Shown piece by piece: positions 41,901 through 52,276 of a DNA stretch of 64,000 nucleotides. Numbering within the stretch: position 1 is the first letter of the stretch; the number at the start of each line of letters is the position of its first letter. Both the position numbers and the translations under genes were made by a program. The notes under the pieces were generated by a model that was not told the DNA's origin, searched no databases, and was given only the letters and a program-made list of their open reading frames with translations. Location of the stretch: contig JALQPE010001913.1 of assembly GCA_030407315.1 (NCBI GenBank), positions 1-64,000 on the forward strand, given 5' to 3'. This DNA is from Asparagopsis taxiformis (Eukaryota > Rhodophyta > Florideophyceae > Bonnemaisoniales > Bonnemaisoniaceae).

Positions 41901-43471
41901 CGGGAACCGAAACTGTCCGAGCCCAGCAGCTAGACACGAGACAACTTGCTATCAAGCTGACAGCAAATTCGCTTTATGGTTGTCTAGGATTTGAAGCGAG
42001 TCGATTTTTCGCCCGTCCGCTCGCAGAAATGGTCACTTCTCAAGGTCGTGATACGCTACAGAAGACGGTCGACCTTGCACGGGAATCATTCAATGCCCAG
42101 GTTATCTATGGTGATACAGATTCACTATTTGTGTACACCGGCTTGGATGATCTCGGACGAGTGAAGAAGCTGGGTACAGAGTTGAAACGCGATGTGAACA
42201 AAAAGTACCGAACTTTGGAGATTGAGATCGACGCAATATACAAGAAGATGCTGCTGCTCAAGAAGAAAAAATATGCCGCGCTGAAAATTGTCGACCCCAC
42301 CAACCCGGATAAAGTTGTCAGAGAAGTCAAGGGTCTTGATCTTGTCAGACATGATTGGTGCGATCTATCTCACGATGCCTCGGAGCATTTCCTGACGCAA
42401 ATCTTCCAGGGCCAAGTATCGAACATGGACGATGCAGTTGGCAATATCATCTCCTTCCTGGGTGACCTGGCAAGTAAGGTCAATGGTAATCTAGTTGCGC
42501 TATCCAAGTATGTCATCACGAGGAGTATCACAAAGCGCCCGCAGGACTATCCGGATGGCAAGGGATTGCCTCATGTCGCTGTTGCGCTAAGATTGATAAA
42601 CGAGCAGAAGAAGCGTCTCAAGCCTGGAGACTACATCAAGTACGTCATCTGCAACACCAAAGGTGCCAGTTCAGTTCGGCATGGTGCGGATGCAGTTGCC
42701 ACGCGGGCATATCATCCCGATGAAGTTTTGGCTTCGCAGGGTGAGCTTGTGATTGATGTCAAATACTATCTGGAAAACCAGGTTTTACCTCCTATCATGA
42801 GATTGTGTGAACCGATCGAATGCATCGAGGCGAGTCGCATCGCTGTAGCTCTGGGGCTTGATGGTCGTCGGTACGAGAAGCGCGAATACGACGAGGACGG
42901 AAACGGGAACTATCTTGCACTCGGACCGCAGTCGTCCAGTGAAAAGTTCCGAGATGTTGATTTGTTGATGGTGGGCTGCACGAAATGTGGCGCTAAGAAC
43001 GAGTTTTCTGGAGTTGTATTCGGTGCCACTGGGAAAGCAGTGAAATCTACAGGACTGGAATGTGTCAAGTGCTATGCGCGATATCCATCTGCTGTGCTCC
43101 AGAATACCATAACGTTGGCCATTCGCACGTGGATTAATAAGTACTATACAACGCCGTTGATGTTGAACGGAGACGACGGAAGCCGACAACGAAGTACGAG
43201 GAATATTGCTCTTGGAGGAAATGGGGCATTAGCGAAACGGAAGTTGGATGAAGCTTGGCTGTACAAACAATTGAGGTATTTGCACCATCTTATGGACGTG
43301 GATAGTAGATGGGTCGAGTTGCAGACGGCGGATGACGTCAAGATGCCTGTTTCCAAAGCTGATGTGGCAACATATGATGATCTGCTGAGGCGTGTGGACA
43401 AAGCGTTCGATGCCAACGCGTACCGATTTATAGATCTATCTCAATTCCTCCTTCCATTAGGCATCGCCTAA
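38918..43471 (+). CDS. POLA1: DNA polymerase alpha catalytic subunit
   Basis: The intronless frame gives 1517 residues from ATG 38918; upstream codons belong to a CA-rich leader. It is the family B polymerase that extends primase primers in the Pol alpha-primase complex. The N-terminal domain has [20 protein letters not shown] and [20 protein letters not shown]. The inactive exonuclease region includes [18 protein letters not shown]. Polymerase motif A is [20 protein letters not shown] (Asp901), motif B is [20 protein letters not shown] (from ~1013), motif C is YGDTDSLFV (Asp1066). The extended Gly/Lys-rich linker before motif A is unusual. At the C-terminus CysA is present (CTKC ~1354, CVKC ~1382). 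All four cysteines of CysB, expected at ~1415-1445, are replaced (LMLNGDDGS and ALAK where CxxxxC and CxxC stand in animals). Confidence 0.97.
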   Translation: [1517 protein letters not shown]

Positions 43472-43714
43472 CAGTAACATTACTACATTGTAAATCATAT
43501 TGAGTCCACTTGTGTAATAGATCCTGCGTTTAATCTTGTCAATCAGACAGACACAACTGGACGTAGTCTGGTAGCAGACATCGCAGAGATTGGGGAGAAG
43601 TGTCTGCGCTGCAGAGGAAAGAAATGAACTTGCAGAACGGTTCAAACGAATTTCATGCAGGGACGAGATGATTACAATGTGGGGCAAGTTTACAAAATAA
43701 ATACACTTTACAAA

Positions 43715-43975
43715 TCATTTCTGCGAGTCGTCCGCAGAACTGGCGGCACCCGAAAACTTGTTCTCGAACTTTGCACGCTGCCCAACTTTCCTGCTCAAGC
43801 GGCTTGGAGTGCCGGTAAAGTTTTCGTGCGTGAGGTGGTCGACCTCGAGAAACTTGGTCGTGACCTGGACTCCAGGGTACGGAGTTTGATAGGCCAACTG
43901 CATGTTGATGCTAGCACCATTAGTGAGCACTACACGCACCAGGCTACGCATGGGATGAATTCCTGCTCGCGGCAT
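43715..43975 (-). CDS. mitochondrial-type ribosomal protein bL31
   Basis: The 86-residue protein begins MPRAGIHPMRSLVRVVLTNG, with the bL31 GIHP motif. It continues INMQLAYQTPYPGVQVTTKF and ends GQRAKFENKF, matching the organellar bL31 pattern in which the zinc cysteines of bacterial L31 are absent. It is a large-subunit protein of the organelle ribosome, most likely mitochondrial. A separate cleavable presequence is not evident; the basic start may serve. It is convergent with POLA1, with 243 bp between stops. Identification is from motif memory and should be confirmed by profile search. Confidence 0.7.
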   Translation of the reverse strand: MPRAGIHPMRSLVRVVLTNGASINMQLAYQTPYPGVQVTTKFLEVDHLTHENFTGTPSRLSRKVGQRAKFENKFSGAASSADDSQK

Positions 43976-44781
43976 CTACAGACGGTACAGGAGAATTGGA
44001 GTTGTTAGAACGTGTCCCAGATATCTGATATTCGTCGGCAGATCGATTGCTCAGTGGAAAGAAGACCATAGATTTTGCAGGATTTCATCACAACGTTTCA
44101 GAGAGATTCCTAATGCGTTGGATTCGTCATAGCAATCTGGACGAAAGACGCTTCGGAAACATACCGTTATGCGGACTTGATGCTGCCAGCTCGCTATCGC
44201 TGATCTGCTCGAAAGCTCGCAACGGTTGGTAACTGGGTATTGTGAAACAAGGTATCGACCCACAAGTGTAGGGCAGAAGCCCTTGCCTTCGATCCCAAGC
44301 TATGACGGGGTTTGTACCGGTTTTAAATACTGGACATCAGCACAGTACGGTCATCCGACGGAGACAACGTTCATTTGAAAGAGACCGACGATGATTGTAT
44401 TTGGCTCCTGAATCCATTTCTCACCAATTTTTGGATCCACTGTGATCTGCTCAATTGATCTCACCCAATCTCAGCGGTGCATCTTTGTAATGGACTGGCC
44501 GAATTGCGTTACCAAACCAATTTTAACCTAGTGCAGGTTATGGAAATACATGCATCCCGTTTGAATCCATGGTCTATACTTGTTCACGACATTGATTTTA
44601 GAAAAGCCGAGGAAACAACACAGCATGTTTCGATCTATTCAATTATCGCAGCACATTCCGAAACGTTCACCGACAGACGTTCCAAAGAGAACAAAAGCAC
44701 AACAATCTACTAGTCAAATTCCGACCATAACGGTTTACACTACGTCATTACTATCAACCAGACCAATTCCCATACACATAC
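43976..44781. other. intergenic, no gene seen
   Basis: Short frames only. The final 200 bases are CA-rich on the plus strand but no gene begins there, and the DJ-1 gene ends at 44782. Confidence 0.45.
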
Positions 44782-45486
44782 CTAAGCTTTAACCAACATC
44801 TCCCCAGCAAGTTTATCAGCCAATTCCTTAGAATACAACAATTCCACAACTTTCAAACTCCAAGCCAAAGCAGTACCCGGCCCAGAACCGGTGACAATTT
44901 TCCCGCCACCAGCGCCATCACCAACGACAACATCACCTCCCTGCAGGACGGGCACGAGCGACGAAAACTGCTCTGCAGGATAGCATGTCATTGGGGTATT
45001 ATCCACAACGCGCGCCTGTTCAGCGAGCACAACAGCCGGGGAGGCGCACACAGCAGCAACAAGCTTACCTTCCTTGACAAACTGTCGAATCATATCGACA
45101 AGTGGCTCGCAGGCGGCCAGTTTCACCGCGCCCGGCATGCCGCCCGGGAGTGCAATGGCGTCGAAATCGGAGGCGGATAAAGCGCTCACGAACGCATCTG
45201 TCTGCATGCGTAATCCACGTGCAAGCGTGATGTTATCTGTCTGTTCCACACTTCCCACCGTCACGTTTGCGCCCGCGCGTCGTAGCGTGTCGACGATCGT
45301 CGCCGTTTCAATGTCCTCCGACCCATCGCCGATTGGTACCAGCACCCGTGACATTCTTGCCGTGTGGATCTGCGGTCGTCGGATTACTCTTTGGAGCGCG
45401 TGCGGGAAGCTGCGTAGCGATGGACGGTTGGTGATTGCAGATGGGGTTGCGAAGGCGATGGTTGGACACGGCGGGATGTGGAACAT
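44782..45486 (-). CDS. DJ-1/PfpI family protein, probably organelle-targeted
   Basis: The 234-residue protein has a DJ-1 core starting at Met45 (MSRVLVPIGDGSEDIETATI). The nucleophile elbow is AAVCASPAVVLAE with Cys147; Glu60 in DIE corresponds to Glu18 of human DJ-1. ALPGGMPGAVKL and KIVTGSGPGTALAWSLKVVE are conserved. These features place it in the DJ-1/YajL subgroup, with proposed roles in methylglyoxal or oxidative-damage protection. The 44 residues before Met45 are Ser/Pro/Arg-rich without acidic residues, as in a mitochondrial or plastid presequence; an internal start at Met45 would give a cytosolic form. Confidence 0.93.
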   Translation of the reverse strand: MFHIPPCPTIAFATPSAITNRPSLRSFPHALQRVIRRPQIHTARMSRVLVPIGDGSEDIETATIVDTLRRAGANVTVGSVEQTDNITLARGLRMQTDAFVSALSASDFDAIALPGGMPGAVKLAACEPLVDMIRQFVKEGKLVAAVCASPAVVLAEQARVVDNTPMTCYPAEQFSSLVPVLQGGDVVVGDGAGGGKIVTGSGPGTALAWSLKVVELLYSKELADKLAGEMLVKA

Positions 45487-45608
45487 TTTCGGAGTGGCGG
45501 GATTAGCCTGGCGGGTCGACGTGGAGCGTATCCAACACCAACTTGGAAGTGAAACCAGATCACAGGATTATAATTCGTCACGATAGTCGCTCCTGACAGG
45601 ATTTAACA

Positions 45609-45681
45609 AGCATCGTGGCGCAGTGGTTAGCGTGCTGGGCCCATAACCCAGCGGTCCTGAGATCGAAACTCAGCGATGCTA
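45609..45681 (+). tRNA. initiator tRNA-Met (CAT)
   Basis: A 73-nt intronless tRNA. Acceptor AGCATCG pairs with CGATGCT, with an A1-U72 pair and discriminator A. The anticodon stem CTGGG/CCCAG has three consecutive G-C pairs around CCCATAA, and the T loop is ATCGAAA with A54. A1-U72, the GGG/CCC stem and A54 are hallmarks of eukaryotic initiator tRNA. Confidence 0.95.
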
Positions 45682-45697
45682 GAATCGAATGGCAATA

Positions 45698-45702
45698 TTT
45701 TT
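45698..45702 (+). terminator. Pol III T-run after initiator tRNA
   Basis: A run of five T begins 17 bases after the tRNA 3' end and is the first plausible RNA polymerase III terminator. Confidence 0.6.
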
Positions 45703-45772
45703 AAACGGTTTCCGAATTTTTTGTTATCGAAGTCATTCTCTCGGAATGATGTGATTACTCTACTACTCCCTC

Positions 45773-47109
45773 ATGGGCCAAGAAGATGCACTTCGTCTTG
45801 TGAGCACAAACGATATGGATGTCCAAATCCGCAGCGTGACTGTCTTTATTCCATACGACACGAGCACAACAACACCATTCGCAACATGCGTAGATCGTGC
45901 ACTAACACAAGCGTGCACCATTCGCCGCGCGTTAGAATCGGCCGGAATTACTGTCCAGACTACACGCGTAGCGACAAAAGGACCATCGTCATTCGGCACA
46001 ACATCAGCTGCACAAGAAGCAGCATCAATTCTCCAGAACGCCGTTGGCGACCAACACTATGCCTGCATGGGAACTATCCGACCAACCGATGACCCATCAT
46101 TCATAAACGCCAATTTCATCACCCAACTACTGCTAGAAAACCAATCCCTCTTCCTCACAACAACTGTCACACGCCAACCATCCACAATCGACATGCACTG
46201 CATCCGAACCGCTGCCAGTGTCATAAAAACGCTCTCCAAGCGCCCCTTCGACAACGCTCGATTCAGCGCACTTGCAAACGTCCGCGCAGGCTGTCCCTTC
46301 TTCCCAGCCGCGTACGCGCCGGACATCACCGACGCCAATGAAACTCCAGCTTATTTCCCGACCAGTATCGCGGTACAGGGCGCGTCACTCGCCGCGCAAT
46401 GCGTGTCGGAAACAACCAGTGCCGGTACGTGTGCCGCGCTACTTACACAAACAATTGAAGCGTTTTCAAAGCGCCTCGTGGCCATCTGTCGACCGTTCGA
46501 TATCACGGTGGATTTCTCACTCGCGCCGTTCCCGACACCGCAATGCAGCACGGCGGACAGCATCGCGCGTCTCGCCGGCGGCCCGTTTGGCCATGCGGGT
46601 ACGCTGCTCGCGGCGGGTGTGCTAGCGTCCGCGATAGACGCGGCCGATTTTCCACGCGCGGGATTTTGCGGTATCATGCTACCAGTGCTCGAGGACGTGC
46701 GATTGGCAACGAGCGAACGACTATCGATCGATGAATTGCTCATGGTGTCCGCTGTGTGCGGCACGGGTCTAGATGTAAGTTGATGCATGACTCGTGTGTG
46801 CGCAACGCGTGACATCTAACTGACTCGTGATTGTTTTCCGTGTTTGAATAGACGGTTCCGTTGGCCGGTGATATCCACCAAGAATGTCTGGAGAGAATCA
46901 TTGTAGATGTCGCAACGCTTTCGATACGACTCGGCGGGAAGCAACTCACGGCGCGACTGATGCCAATTGGCGGGAAGACAGTCGGGGAGAAAACCGAGTT
47001 TGATTTCGAGTTCTTTTGTAATGGACGCGTGCTTGATGGCGGGAGGAAAAGTAATGATGGCTGTCGCGCAGTGCGAGACGATGAATTGGTACTGAGAGCG
47101 TTGCGATGA
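45773..47109 (+). CDS. DUF711/UPF0210 family protein, one intron
   Basis: Exon 1 is 45773-46774 and exon 2 is 46852-47109. A 77-bp GT-AG intron (GTAAGT...GAATAG) falls between CGTGLD and TVPLAGD, inside the conserved CGTGLDTVPLxGD motif, which confirms the splice. The product is 419 residues. Other family blocks are FPAAYAPD, SLAPFPTPQCSTADSIARL, GGPFGHAGTLLAAG, GFCGIMLPVLEDVRLA and TARLMPIGGKTVGEKTEFDF. DUF711 proteins are common in bacteria and archaea, structurally related to pyruvate-formate-lyase-like barrels, with no settled function. Its presence in a nuclear genome with an intron argues for an old acquisition. It is preceded by the initiator tRNA gene on the same strand. Confidence 0.9.
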
Positions 47110-50100
47110 TTTTGTCATTTTTCATGACGTTATTTTTCTCATTCTGCATCGCTGTATTTTGCGACATTTCAGCGCTTTTTCTGACGTCATATGTGCGCTC
47201 CGTCGATAGCAGTTCCTGTCGATATGTTACATGCGAGACTGCGATCACCGTCTCATGTGGATGTTTATTCTATCGCACCGCTCCCCTTCGTCGTCTGTTG
47301 TCTTTTTCGATACTCACGCAAATAACGCCCATGCGAGTCAAGTCAAACTTGGATGACGGCTTGACGACCCCACTTTTCTATTCCCTATCATGCACGACAA
47401 CCTGCCAAACGGCCTCGTAGCTCTTGAAAAGTCTACATAGCACAAATTGCTTATTGGAAAAGAAACGAGGCAACGCGCCATCAATGAATTCATCTAGACG
47501 CGTTGTGTGCTATTTATTTGGATATCTAGAAAAGTCGTGCAACTACGTCTCATCTTGTCCGTGTTCGCCCATTGTGAACTTTCTTCCCGATTTGTCGTCA
47601 GTAGACATTGAAAAGCGCTCATCTGACATGCAACCTGTTTAGTGAGAACTGTTTGTGCCGTTAGCCAAGCGATGACTGCATTGTGGAATGCTTCAGTATT
47701 GCTAATAGAGTCACCCTCTGGGTTCCGACACAGGCAGTTCTCACTGAACTTGTTGCACGCTCTGAACACCACGCCCCGATGTATTTCAATACGATGCTAC
47801 TCCGCGTCAGTGGAAGCGGCCATCTTCAGAGCGCGAGCTGCCTTGAACTTTAGCCTGCGTCCACCTTGCGCCGAGCTGCTACTTTCCGAATTGAAGCTGC
47901 ATGCCGTGTCTGCCATGGTGCTGTGGAGCGTGCGGTCGTCGATAGAATTGAAACCATTGCCTTTCTATCGTTTTATATCCGACGCAATCAGCCGCTCGGC
48001 TGCTGTACCTTGACGAAGAGTCGCACCAGCTGCAGGCAGCTAGGGTTGGAGAATAATGTCCACTGTATTTTCGTCCCTCGCTGTCTCGAGATAGCAAGTT
48101 AACTGCAACACATCTAGACGTGGAATGTGTTGCCCTTTCATATTCCTCTAGTTTCAATACATCCTCTCGAGCTGGTTGCCATTGTCGCAACTCCAAGCCG
48201 TCCAGCCTTCCAGTCCACCCATTGTGCCCAGTGGCCCGTTCTAAGATCTAAGGGTTGATCAACAGCATGTTGATATGCCAATATCGCTAGCATACTCGAC
48301 TTTATCTCTGCGATGAACATGAATTACGAAAACACCGTGTTTAATCCAGTGTTGCATGGCGCGGAGCGGACCTCACGCACATCGAGGTTTAGTAAAACGA
48401 TACAACGTAAGCTTTTTGTTGAGAAACTTCTGCTGCACGTCCCCTCCACAATATGGAAAGCACACTCTTCAACTATTAATAGACAAGTACGATAACTTCC
48501 TGCATTTGCGTTGCTACTAAGAAGACAACGTGCGGTCGCTATTCTTCCGCCGTAATTTCTGCATTTGCGCAGCAATCTTTATTCCTCCCTTTTGCGATAT
48601 TATGCCCTCAAAATCATAACTTGTACCTCGATCTCACTCGCAACTGAAAGTGCTGCTTGCAACCCCGCACATAGTATCGATATTGCTTCGTTGTTACGGA
48701 AATCACTGTTCACGGCAATCAAAATTGACGTCTATCGTAATACTGAAACGCTTATCGAATCACATTCGCATGATACAGTTACCTGTCGTCCGTCCGGTTC
48801 ATATTTCCCGTTCCAGGATACTCAAGCGTGTCCAGTTTTGTGTATATAGAGACAACCGGACATTCAAGTTGTGATTTCATATTTGAATGGTGCTTCTAGT
48901 GGCGCATAACATCAATGATGTTGACGCGCCTTTGAAGAGCAGTCAGAATGTCACCGAAAATATTTGAACCAATACATGATGCCTCAAAAGTTACGCAAGA
49001 ACGATTCATGGAAAGGTCTGCTTGCAAATAACTGCAGCGCATTTCGTGACAAATTGTGTGTCGTTTAGGAACGGAGCATCAAGAAACGCCTTTCATTGGC
49101 TAACCGTAACTTTATATCTGTTCCTTACTGATCAGTACCACAACGTAAAACATGGAAGGCTCATGAAATGCGTACGCAACCATCTCCATTAGGTATTCGA
49201 ACGTTCACAAGTTATCATGATGATCACGGCATTTCACATTCCATGGCGGTTGACATAGATGACCATGAAGCATGTATAGACGCAGTGTTGCACGCCGACT
49301 GCATGGTATTCTATAATCGCTGCACTACTAACACTAACCATTGCGTTTTCCTATAACGAAATGCCTCCACGTCGCCGTGTAATCTCATCACATACTTGTC
49401 GTAAGTTGTGTAGTAAGCCATTTTCAAACACTCACAGAAAATATCGTCAGTGGAATGGGCTGTGACGTGCCGTTCGCCGGTATCTTACCTCGATTCTTGC
49501 GTTAAGAGTCAATCTAGCCCACACATCAAGACTATCTTAACTATCTTAAACTACAATTTGCCCAATATTCCTGTCCATCACTTCGGTACCGTCTAGTCCA
49601 GCCAGAAAAGACGGACAGAACAGTTATTTTTTTGTGGATATGTATTGGGTGGGACCACTACGTGATTCTGCCGTCTCAGAAAAGTACTCATAAGACCGAA
49701 ATTCAGTGCCTCTACTGAAGCGGCATTAAAGTGTAGAGTTATGGTTGCGCATGATTCGAAGTGCTTGTTGATTCCCATTTGTTGCCATTATCTGGGACAG
49801 TGCTGCGTGCTTTTTATAGCATTATAGGGGCTCACGTGCTCATGTACTTGTTCTCGAGACAAAACTGTGGAGAATGCGGATTGGTAAAATACGAGTGGCA
49901 CTAAAATTTCTATTATGGTTAAGAAGCACACTCATCCAATGATGTCGAATTCACAGAAACTGCTAAGGACGGACGAAGGTCCCATATTCAATTCTATGAT
50001 GGAGGTGTAAATACTATTAGCTTCACAAGTTGGATTTGTCTGAGGGAGTGGTGTTCACTTTGCCGGTCGTGTTATCCGTCACATGCGAATTGTTGTATGT

Positions 50101-51207
50101 GCATAATAGTGCTAAAATGGGTTGAACCTTGGGGTGGGAATTCAAAGCGGATATAACAGATGGCGTCGCTTTTCAAAATACCTCCTTCGTATGTTGAGAT
50201 ACATGAAGCACAGAGAGGTTTGGAAACGGTGGTGGTACCGGAATGCAGTCGGTGTTGAAATTGCTCGCACCGGCCACTACGAACGCAGGTTTCGAATTAA
50301 CAGTCTTCGCCGCACAGACACTAGTTGTGGAAGGTTGAATTGAGGTCGATTTAAGTGGTGAATAAAACAAAGTGCACTAGAGATACTCGATCAAGGAATA
50401 GTCAGAATACACGTGGAGCCGAACTAGGCCATAGAAAGCAAACTTTTTGTGGATGTGAGGCTTTGAAATCTGCTTTACTTCTCCTGCAAGTTTGAGTCGC
50501 ACGAATAAACCTGACCTATTGTTATAGCGGAACCCTCGTGTGTTTCAGTTGTGCACCTTGTCTTCAATTTATCCTGCCAGCGTACCGCAGTGAGCCTGGT
50601 AATTCCTTCTAAATCCCTTGAATTGTCGGTCGGTCTTTCTCCTCTTCTCATCACTGGATGAACAAGAGGGCTCACAGGTGAGTAAAAGAAGCACAACAGA
50701 GCGAGTAATAGAAAGAACCAATCAGATAAGACTTTGAATCCGATGCAAACTTCTCATGTGGGCACGACGGTAGTGCAGTCAGAAATGATACAGAATGAAA
50801 TCGAATCGTGCGAGAGGGCTGGAAGGACCGGGAATATATAAGCACGTATATGCCGCTTTTGCTTTCCTCTACATGGCACTTGTTATGCTGAGAACGTGAT
50901 CTCTTTCAATCATAGACCATGAACACGTCTGGAGAGAGAACAGATAATCTGACATGTGAGGATACTGCGCGGAAGGCTACCACTTATGATAATTCATAGA
51001 GTAGCCGTTCATTATCCGCCATAAGAAATTTTGTCTAAAATGACAGTCGTGAGACGAACAGATTCACGCTGTCAGCATCGCTTCTAAGCTCTCAACACAA
51101 TTGATCCCTCCGTCCATAAATATCCACCACACTTCAACCGCGCAGACTGACACACGAGTGCAATCCATCGAGCACTATCCCGTTGTGAATTCCAAGTCGA
51201 TATCAAA
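47110..51207. other. 4.1-kb gene-poor stretch
   Basis: No frame with recognisable content was found on either strand. The longest (47642-48013 plus; 47879-48196 minus) lack motifs and overlap on opposite strands. A TATATAAG at 50834-50841 lies about 370 bp before the CysQ-type gene and might be its promoter, but it is far from the ATG. No RNA gene or tandem repeat was seen. Confidence 0.45.
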
Positions 51208-52047
51208 ATGGACTCTACAATCCAAGTGTGTGACACAACCGTCAAGTTGGAAGACATCATCAAGCTGGCACGCGATGCCGGTGATAAAATCATGGAGATC
51301 TACAAGACGCCCACCGATGATTGGGCCGTGCAGACCAAATCCGATGATTCGCCTCTGACAAAGGCAGACCTTGCAGCTAACAAAGTAATCTGTGCAAAAT
51401 TGGAAGAGCTCTACCCCATGTTCCCGATCATGTCTGAAGAGAACAAGAATGCTGATTACGAGCAGCGCTGTACCTGGAAGGCGTACTGGTGCGTGGATCC
51501 TTTGGACGGCACCAAAGAATTTGTCAAGCGAAATGGAGAGTTTACGGTCAATATTGCGCTGATGCAAGCAGTGGACGAGACGGATACTTCACTAGGTGCG
51601 CGGCCCGTATTGGGCGTTGTATATGCGCCTGTGTTGGACAAGATGTATTTTGCAGGGAAAGAAGTTGGAGCGTTTCAGATTGTGGCAGATGGGGAAACGA
51701 AGAAGATAAACTGTTTGACGTTTTCAGAGTCGGCAGAAGGTCTTGTTCTAGTGTGTAGTCGCTCGCATTTGGATGAGAGGACTCAAGCGTTCTTGGATAA
51801 GTTTGTGAATGCCAGTACAAAGTCTATGGGTTCCAGTCTGAAGTTCATGTTGGTCGCGGCGGGTGAAGCACACGTATATCCGCGATTGGCGCCGACGATG
51901 GAGTGGGACACTGCGGCTAGTCAGATTATTGTGGAGGAAGCTGGAGGCGAGGTACTTAATGAGCAGACTGGCAAGCCTGTAAGATATAACAAGAAGGAAT
52001 TGCGCAACCCGTTCTTCTACGTGTACGGCAGGCGAGAGGTTGCTTAG
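51208..52047 (+). CDS. 3'(2'),5'-bisphosphate nucleotidase, CysQ type
   Basis: The 279-residue protein is a lithium-sensitive Mg-dependent phosphatase of the inositol monophosphatase superfamily, CysQ branch. It likely removes the 3' phosphate of PAP (adenosine 3',5'-bisphosphate) formed in sulfate assimilation and sulfation. Metal-binding motifs are SPLTKADLAANKVI, PIMSEEN, WCVDPLDGTKEF (Asp97 region) and TMEWDTAASQII (Asp234). FTVNIALM and PVLGVVYAPVLDKMYFA are also conserved. Length and motif order are of bacterial CysQ more than of eukaryotic HAL2, so a bacterial or organellar ancestry is plausible. No presequence is seen. It is convergent with PAN3 (229 bp apart). Confidence 0.93.
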   Translation: MDSTIQVCDTTVKLEDIIKLARDAGDKIMEIYKTPTDDWAVQTKSDDSPLTKADLAANKVICAKLEELYPMFPIMSEENKNADYEQRCTWKAYWCVDPLDGTKEFVKRNGEFTVNIALMQAVDETDTSLGARPVLGVVYAPVLDKMYFAGKEVGAFQIVADGETKKINCLTFSESAEGLVLVCSRSHLDERTQAFLDKFVNASTKSMGSSLKFMLVAAGEAHVYPRLAPTMEWDTAASQIIVEEAGGEVLNEQTGKPVRYNKKELRNPFFYVYGRREVA

Positions 52048-52276
52048 TGTTAAGTTTATTTGCTGATGAAGATATGTATGGTTGGAAGACGAGGTTGTCT
52101 ACTGCGCGGATGAGTGATGCAAGTGTAATCAAAACCAAAGTGACTTGATCTTACAAAATCGTATCAATAAATCGCCGTGAACTACTGCACTCATCTATCC
52201 TATACACACATCTAAGTTTTGTTCACTGCGCGAATTGGTTAGAGCGACACACATATCGACACCAAGCACACGGCAA

